Notes under the pieces: model-generated
What the model was told of the DNA's origin: nothing
The model's input: the letters and a program-made list of their open reading frames with translations, nothing else
The model's database searches: none
Program-made: the position numbers and the translations under genes
Shown: piece by piece, positions 57,848-64,000 of the stretch
Layout of the letters: each line of letters begins with the position of its first letter
Position numbering within the stretch: position 1 is the stretch's first letter
Assembly (NCBI GenBank): GCA_973895155.1
Contig: OZ316893.1
Span: 14,632,001 to 14,696,000, forward strand
DNA: 64,000 nt
Source of the DNA: Marsupella aquatica
Lineage: Eukaryota > Marchantiophyta
Reading direction: 5' to 3'

Positions 57848-60401
57848 GTGCAAATGACTCCCTACTTCGCGCATATTTATTACAAGAAGCGATGCCTACT
57901 ACCGACAGAGAAAAGGATCTATCAAAATTTGAGGATTAAGGTGAGAGAGGACGTGAGTTGTCGATCAGAGGAGCAGCTCAACAATTCTCAGGATACCCTG
58001 AATGCATTGTGTACTTTACTAGATTGTGAGGAGGCTGAGTTGCTACCGAATGTCCGTAACTTGGTTGAAGCACACGAGCAGACCACTCAAGATCCAGAGA
58101 AGGAATCCCCTACAGTTGCCGAGGAGCTAGATGACAGATTTATTGGAGCTGGAGCACGACCTATGCATGAAATTGAAGAAGAATTGATGGACGAGGCCCA
58201 GCTCAATTCACAGTGTGAGAATCTCAGTCCTTTGAATAAACCGGAGGAAACAACTCAGGAACCGGAGACAGCTGAAGAATCACCAGGTGAAGCTCCAATT
58301 TTACCTTCTTTTGCAGAAGATAGTGTACTGGATGAGTTACCATGTCTATCCCCATCTCTAGCTGCAGAAGGACAGGATGCTTTAGCTTCATTATAGGACT
58401 ACCAATCGGATGAGTACTCCAATAGAAGCCCACAACCACTTCTGTAGGACGTCCTTGGATTCCCCCAAGACATTCAACATTTAGAGATACCACGTTTTGA
58501 TGTCCCAATAAGTGATGGTGAGGATGCAATTGTAGAGACTGATGATGAGGAGGATGTCCCCTTTTTACGAAGACCTGAACGAGATGATTCCAGTCAGCAG
58601 GACGTCAGTACTATGGTGGCAGTACCATTGGACATTTCGAAAGACTTAGCTGAGAGATTAAGTCAAATTTCCCGGTTACCCTCAGTACAAATGGACTATG
58701 ATGGTCCGGAACACAGTCCTGTAGCAACACCTCATCATACATCTGCTCCAATCAATTTTGAGAGAGGCACTTCTGTATACACTCCATCTGCAGCTTCTAT
58801 ATCTCGAGCTCCAGATGAGTATCCAGTCACTTATAGGCATAAACCATGGAAGAGATTACGGAGAGCTAGAGATTCGGTGGAATTGTATGCTGCTGAAGAT
58901 TCCGTTGAAGCTTAGATAGAAGCACGGGAGAACCATGCTCATCGGCAGGAACCACATGAAGATCGAGGTCAGACACCTGCCTACTCAGAGGAGTTACAGC
59001 TAGAAAATGAGTTACCAAGTGCAGAATTTACAGGTGGAGAGATCCCGGAGCTAGCACAGACTACCATTGCACCTTCGTCTCCTGAGACTCCACCCTGTCC
59101 CTGGGCCCCCAGCCTTTGTAAACTAAAGAGGTATACGTGCGTACACCCCCCTCCCTAGTACCCCTTATTATTTTTGGAAGCCTATAAAAATTTCTCTTGT
59201 TATTCTTAAAAACTTAATTTTGGAGAATAAATCTGCCCCTTTGAGATATTATAATTTCACATTTTACACCATTTATGAAAGCCTTGAAAAGTTATAAATT
59301 CATCATGTGCAAACGGTTCTAAAATTGACGGGAGTGTTTTGGAAGGGTTTTGGGTACATATATTTTTGTGTTCGTGACCCTTTAACCCCAAACTTCAACT
59401 TTGGGGCATTTCTGAACCGCAGGGCAGGGTAGTCAAGGTTCAAAAGCTCCAAAGTCCTAAACTACTCTGAATCATAGATGTTGCAAGCATAATTATATGT
59501 CATATACACATGTTCCAATAAAGGGTGGCCACAAGGACCAATCCTATTGTGACGCGTGTCACATCCATATTACATCACCTCTTGAAGCATATTAACTTGG
59601 GCGACATTTATATAAGCCTACATTAGTTAGAAAGGGTTCTTTGAATAAAACCATCCCTTGATATTTCTAAGCCAATTATAAAAATTAATCTCAAATCAGA
59701 TTTTTTGCACCTTTCATCCGTTCGCACGTCCAACCCATTATTAATAATGCTGGGGGCCTAGGGCACCCTGTCCGCCTGCTAAGGAGTCTGTCATTCCTTC
59801 CAAAACTCCAGGAGTTATTTTTTGATGGAAAGGAGCACCCAGTGATGGGAGTGGGGATGAAGCAGATCCTAGAATTATTCAAATTCCACCACGATTGGGG
59901 CGAACGATCGAGTGTCCACCCCCTAACCCTATTCCCAATCTTGCTTCTATTAACTCTTGGACCAAGACAGAATATCGTGCAGCCTTCAGACATTTGGAAC
60001 TCGAGAGTATCAGACAACAACAACAGATTTTACCAGGGATATGTCCTGCAGATATACGTACTGTGATTCCTACGTATAAATTTCCCAAAGTTGTTCCACC
60101 TATAGATAAGGGCAGGAGACCTAAATTCTTTGAGTGTGAAATCTGGTGTCGGGTGTATACCCTTCGACGAGCCCTTTGTCCTTTTCCTCCTATATCTCCA
60201 AAACATCCATGGCCTTATAGTTACTATGTCTGGGTCTCTCACGATGGATTTGCAATTCAGTATAAGTATGAGAAGGATCTTATTAAACTGAGAGAGCAGC
60301 TAAAGAGAAACCAACTACATTCATCTTCCCGTACTCAAGGATCCCAAGCTATTAGAGGACTTGCTCGGTTACCTCTACTCGACCCTTGGCCTCCAATGTA
60401 A
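57848..60401 (+). pseudogene. Unknown retroelement ORF, copy 2 (broken)
   Basis: An acidic protein frame runs 57848-58396, continues in another frame through 58613-58915, and then shares the 11260-12034 sequence up to 60401. It is interrupted by several stops, a frameshift near 59820 and the 665-bp MITE at 59099-59763. Composition is Glu/Pro/Ser-rich, then a more structured C-terminal block (RAAFRHLELESIRQQQQ, VSHDGFAIQYKYEKDLIKLR). It precedes a polypurine tract and LTR-like region. The family is not recognised; it may be gag-like or an accessory ORF. Confidence 0.5.
59099..59763. mobile_element. 665-bp MITE with CCCTGGGCCC-type ends and 8-bp TSD
   Basis: The left end is CCCTGGGCCCCCAGC and the right end GCTGGGGGCCTAGGG, with the 8-bp duplication CACCCTGT at 59091-59098 and 59764-59771. 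The empty site is seen in duplication copy 1 near 11430, where CACCCTGTCCGCC is uninterrupted. The right end shares CGTTCGCACGTCC-type wording with the 36.7-kb element. No protein is encoded. Confidence 0.93.
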
Positions 60402-60524
60402 TTTGACAACTCCGCATTAGTAAAGAGCAATTTTGTTATATCAGCAGAAGAACTTCAGACGAGTATGATCAAGTATATTATTCCACTTCTTGTGCGGACA
60501 CAACGAATTTCGAGTGGAGGGCTA

Positions 60525-62250
60525 TGTAGAAAGGGGACTTTTGTTGAAATATGTCAATAAGGGCAAATTCAGAATTTTTCAAACCTTTTTGGGCAAAAGA
60601 CGACGCTTTCTGAAGCGTCCACTCCAATAGGACGCTTAATTCAAGTGTCTGTATTCCATGCAAGGACGCTTTCTGAAGCGTCCCCAGTCCAAAGAGAAAG
60701 AAAGCCCAATACAGCTGAGGCGTCCATATGTGACGCCAGCCAGCCAGACGCGACACCTTTCTGAAGCGTCTGTTGGTGAAGAAGTAACTATACGGACCCA
60801 GAAGAGTGAAGGTAGCGACGCTTTGAAATACAGCCGCTAAGTGAGGACGCTTTCTGAAGCGTCCGCCACCCAACCAGCTGTACTCCAACACTCTGCAATC
60901 CACCCGACACCACGACGCTTTCTGAAGCGTCCACATGAGGAGCGACATTTTCTGAGGCGTTCGCTACCCCAAAGGCGATATCGACACTGCGACGCCCACG
61001 GAAGCGTCCCGCCCGAAGACCAGAAGCCGGACGCTACAACTCAAAATCCAGCCAACACTCTCTAAAGCGTCCACAAAAGTCCTTTGGACGCTTCCTGAAG
61101 CGTCCACTATGTTCCCGACACTTAGAAATATTTTCAGTTTTCGCACTTTTATAACACCGCGTCACTTTTACCGATTTATTTGAGGCACTTGGGGATCTTA
61201 GAAAAGTCTGAAACTTCGTCAGCATAGAGATTATATGTAGTAGAGTATCCTAGAAAAGTTTCAACTCATTCCGACTTTTAGTTTAGAAGTTAAAATTAGA
61301 TTAAGATCACTATTTATTAGTTTTACCAAAAAACACCGACGCTTTACAAAACCTTCACTCAAACCTTGACGCTTTCTGAAGCGTCCATTGCATTTCCCAC
61401 ACTTTACTTTTTTCATCTTTTCTAGGATTATCTTTTAAATATTTGAGGTTTGAAAGGTCATGCCTTTTCAGCTAAAAACCTTTACCTATAAAACCTCACG
61501 GTTTACTCATTTCAAGGGGGCACAATTTTATTCAGATATCAAAATTCTGGATAGTTTCCCTCCTTCCATTGTAACAAGAGAGTCTTGTATGGAAGTAAAA
61601 TATATGTTATGTGTTGTGTGAGTGAATTCAGAAGATGCCCTCTGTGCCTGAATTACAATCACAGTCTTTTGAGATTCATGTCGAATTCACTGCTAGACTT
61701 GCTCAGATGAGATTTGCTAGCCAATTTGAGAATCAATGCTGGATTGAGAGAAGCAAAAATTCCATTTTCATAGTAGCTAGTATCATTCATGTACTCTGGT
61801 ATATTCACTAGTGATTGATTGAAATTGCGCATCGCTAATAATCAATCCATGTTGACGGCATAATAGTGGATATCTTAGTACCTGTAATCAGAAAACTACT
61901 CTGGCTTTGGTGAGTAGAAATCTTTCAATCAGTATTGTTATGGATTTAAGGAGAGTTCAGATGAGTTTAGAGAGATTTCATTTGTATACAATAAGACCAT
62001 AGTCCTTTTTGAAGGAGTGGCAATATCAAATTGATAATTATCTCACTGAATTGAAACTTATCTTTATTCATAACTCAGGAGGTTTCCCTTGCTTGTGTTG
62101 TGTTAGTTTATTTAATTTTTCTATAAGGAAAAGTTGAGCTATATAGAGTAAGAGGCTCTAAACCTCTCAAAATTACTATATCATTCAATCTATTCCAATC
62201 TGTTCCTAAAAGGATCAAATTCTGAGTTTATAAAGATATTTGGTTACTTT
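60525..62250 (+). repeat. LTR-like region, copy 2
   Basis: It starts TGTAGAAAGGGG after TTTCGAGTGGAGGGCTA and carries the same hairpin motif set (60601-61390) and CCTATAAAACC (about 61486) as 12158-13905. The right boundary with Copia protease is near 62250. Confidence 0.6.
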
Positions 62251-62456
62251 TGTGTTCTTACGGCTTACGACAGGAATCCCATGTCAAGTTGTTGGACTTG
62301 GATCTGTAAGATTTCAGATGTTTGATGGTGCTATGAGAACGTTGAGAAATATGAGACATATTCCCACCATGATGAAATTTTTTATTTCACTTGGAGTTTT
62401 AGAAGCAAATGGCCATCAATGGAGTTCTGCTAATGGTGTTCTTCAGGTTTCTTTAG

Positions 62457-63201
62457 GTATTCCCTTAACTTCACATTTCAAGTAATCATCGGCTTTCTCT
62501 CCTATGGATGTTGTGGAGAAAGGTCTGATGGCTAAGATTCCTTATGAGAAGACAGTAGGCAGTCTGATGTATTTGATAACTTGTACTAGGCCTGACTTGG
62601 CCCTAGCAATGGGCAAGGTTAGTAGATTCATGTCAAATCCAGGGAAGGTACATTGGGAAGCTGTGAAATGGATTCTCAGGTATCTCAAGGGTACACAGGA
62701 CTATGGATTACTATTTGATAACAGATCAGATAGAACGTTAGTTGGCTATGTAGATTCTGACTATGGAGGCTGTCTGGATACAAGGAGGTCTACAACTGGT
62801 TTGTTTTTACTCTTGGAGGAGGATGTATCAGTTGGAAATTTACCTTGCAAAAGTGTATATCTCAGTCTACTACAGAAGCAGAGTAGGTTGCAGCAGCAAA
62901 AGCAGCAAAGGAAGCAATTTGGTTGGATAAGTTGATCGCGGAGATGGATTTAGAGCATGGCAAAATGACTCTAAACTGTGATAGTCAGAGTGCTCTTCAC
63001 TTGGCTGCTAACCAGGTGATGGATAGCAGGGTGAAGCACATTGATATCAGATACCATTTTATCAGGCAAACAGTGTCTGATAAAACTTTTGAGCTAGTCA
63101 AGATTGATGGAAAGCTCAATCCCGCTGATGCCTTTACCAAAGTGATTCCTTTGGAGAGTTTCTCAAGACACCTTGCTACTTTGCAGGTTTTGCAGTTGTA
63201 G
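62457..63201 (+). pseudogene. pol: Copia end of RT and RNase H (decayed)
   Basis: It contains EKTVGSLMYL and RPDLALAMGKVSRFM, typical of the RT-RNase H connection, then VGYVDSDYGGCLDTRRSTTGL (RNase H first motif) and, after a frameshift near 62845 and a TAG near 62886, NCDSQSALHLAAN and KHIDIRYHFIR. The order completes the pol gene that breaks off at 16183. Confidence 0.92.
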
Positions 63202-63397
63202 TGCAAGTAGAGTTATTTAACAATGTGTGACTATTTGTATATGGATTACTCATTCCTGTTTGGCTACGGCTTAGTTCTAGTTAACCCTTAGTTAACCCTT
63301 GTGGTTTTTAGGGGGAGACCTGGTTTGGTGATTGTCTAGAACTTCCCGCTGAGGATTCCATATGGTAGCATTTAGTCCAGTCCCCAAGACAAGAGTC

Positions 63398-63406
63398 AAG
63401 GGGGAG
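63398..63406 (+). promoter_or_regulatory. Copia polypurine tract
   Basis: AAGGGGGAG directly precedes the 3' LTR start, as in plant Copia elements. Confidence 0.85.
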
Positions 63407-63408
63407 TT

Positions 63409-63754
63409 TGTTAGATATTGCTCTAGTCTTGTGACTCATGAGCTAACCACAGTTAGTCTAACTCGGGTTAGGACTTAGCTAATGTTAGCGGTAGTGCTGT
63501 TGTGCATATAGCCAGGGCTGATGCCAGACCCTGGTGGAACTTAGGCTCATTGTTATGGAGCTAGTTGAGAGATAGGGAGAGCTTGTGCTGTGGATGCTTG
63601 GTATATGGCCGGTCGGCCTAGAGTGCAGTAAAGCTCTTGTGTGTTCCCGTGGACGTAGCCTCATGTGGAGGTGAACCACGTATCTCTCTGTGTCAACTAT
63701 TGTGCGTTGGATGGTTCATGGGCTTGCCGTTGCGAATGTCGTCTATGCTCAACA
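63409..63754 (+). repeat. Copia 3' LTR
   Basis: 346 bp, TGTTAG...CAACA, followed by the target duplication TGCAG. Eight base differences from the 5' LTR were counted by eye, all transitions. Confidence 0.95.
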
Positions 63755-63759
63755 TGCAG

Positions 63760-64000
63760 AAGGAGTTGCCTCTATAAGCATACTAGGAATCCAATAGCAG
63801 CTGTGAATGGCCCTTCAATTGTCGATGCAATACTTGCAAGATGAGTCTCTTCTTCCATAACAGTGTCGACTATTGCAAACAGTTGTGGTGGAATAACACT
63901 AGTGAAGTTTGCGCAAAGATAGAAAGAACCTCAGGATTTCAATAAATCAGTGAACGTACACAATGCAGAAAGTACTTTGAGCCGGATGATAGTATTCCGT
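63760..64000. other. Host flank right of the Copia
   Basis: On the minus strand a short open frame (about 63783-63890) with SIASTIEGPFTAAIGFL ends near the Copia. It could be part of an interrupted host exon, but I do not recognise it. Confidence 0.3.

Larger units (their letters stand above)
58934..62451 (+). repeat. Direct duplication, copy 2
   Basis: Second copy of the 11260-14062 segment, with the 665-bp MITE added and a Copia protease tail retained (SLGVLEANGHQWSS). It then jumps straight to the end of the Copia RT. Confidence 0.9.
8880..63754 (+). mobile_element. Ty1/Copia retrotransposon, 54.9 kb including nested insertions
   Basis: The element is bounded by direct 346-bp LTRs (8880-9225 and 63409-63754) that begin TGTTAG and end CAACA. 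The 5-bp target duplication TGCAG flanks it at 8875-8879 and 63755-63759. A primer-binding site matching initiator-Met tRNA type (TGGTATCAGAGC, 9438-9449) and a polypurine tract (63398-63406) are in the expected places. Protease, GAG-pre-integrase, integrase and reverse transcriptase fragments occur at about 13.9-16.18 kb, and the end of RT plus RNase H at 62.46-63.2 kb. No Copia gag was recognised. Most of the interval is later insertions. Stops and frameshifts show that the pol gene is dead. Confidence 0.93.

Noticed and set aside
16181-62456. Donor-like GTGAGC and acceptor-like TTTCTTTAG at the edges of the Gypsy-containing segment, suggesting a giant intron
   Set aside because: Joining at these sites puts the Copia frame out of phase and creates a stop; the match is probably chance.

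Overview
The window looks like nuclear DNA of a land plant. The only confident host gene, at 4459-5802 on the minus strand, encodes a plastid-type NEET iron-sulfur protein in two exons. The mobile elements are plant-type Copia and Gypsy LTR retrotransposons and CACTA (En/Spm) transposons with TNPD- and TNPA-like genes. I cannot name the species; a seed-free plant is possible but unproven. No rRNA, tRNA or CRISPR was seen.

Layout. Positions 1-8879 are host flank: AT-rich intergenic DNA, a 64-bp tandem duplication (1763-1890), a higher-order tandem repeat (2640-3152), the NEET gene, and a long-inverted-repeat foldback element (7186-7705). Positions 8880-63754 (54.9 kb) lie between the two 346-bp LTRs of one Copia element, flanked by the 5-bp duplication TGCAG. 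Almost all of this interval consists of insertions into that Copia. Only 246 bases of host flank follow it.

Nesting. The Copia pol gene (14.06-16.18 kb) breaks off near the end of reverse transcriptase and resumes at 62.46 kb with RNase H. Between these points lies a decayed Gypsy pol gene (16.18-18.84 kb and 55.52-56.5 kb) and a 2.8-kb LTR-containing segment; a second copy of that segment sits at 11.26-14.06 kb. The Gypsy integrase is split by a DNA transposon of 36,678 bp (18837-55514) with terminal repeats CCCTGGGCCC and the 8-bp duplication TGCAGGGT. Two small elements with the same ends (9227-9428 and 59099-59763) also have 8-bp duplications. The large element encodes a multi-exon protein with a plausible D...D...E transposase core. 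It is itself hit by two CACTA elements: CACTA-1 (21476-37829, duplication CAT), which splits a coding exon, and CACTA-2 (40606-50294, duplication ATT), which lies 55 bp upstream of the start codon.

The most notable content is the CACTA cargo. CACTA-1 carries, all on the plus strand, an EDM2-like PHD zinc-finger gene, a tandem-BRCT gene and an F-box-like gene, followed by the TNPD transposase and a TNPA-like gene. CACTA-2 carries a SET-domain reading frame placed between the usual N-terminal zinc-motif exon and the catalytic exons of its TNPD, with splice phases that would allow an in-frame fusion. Two independent CACTA elements thus carry different chromatin-type domains, which suggests, as inference only, that they interfere with or exploit host silencing.
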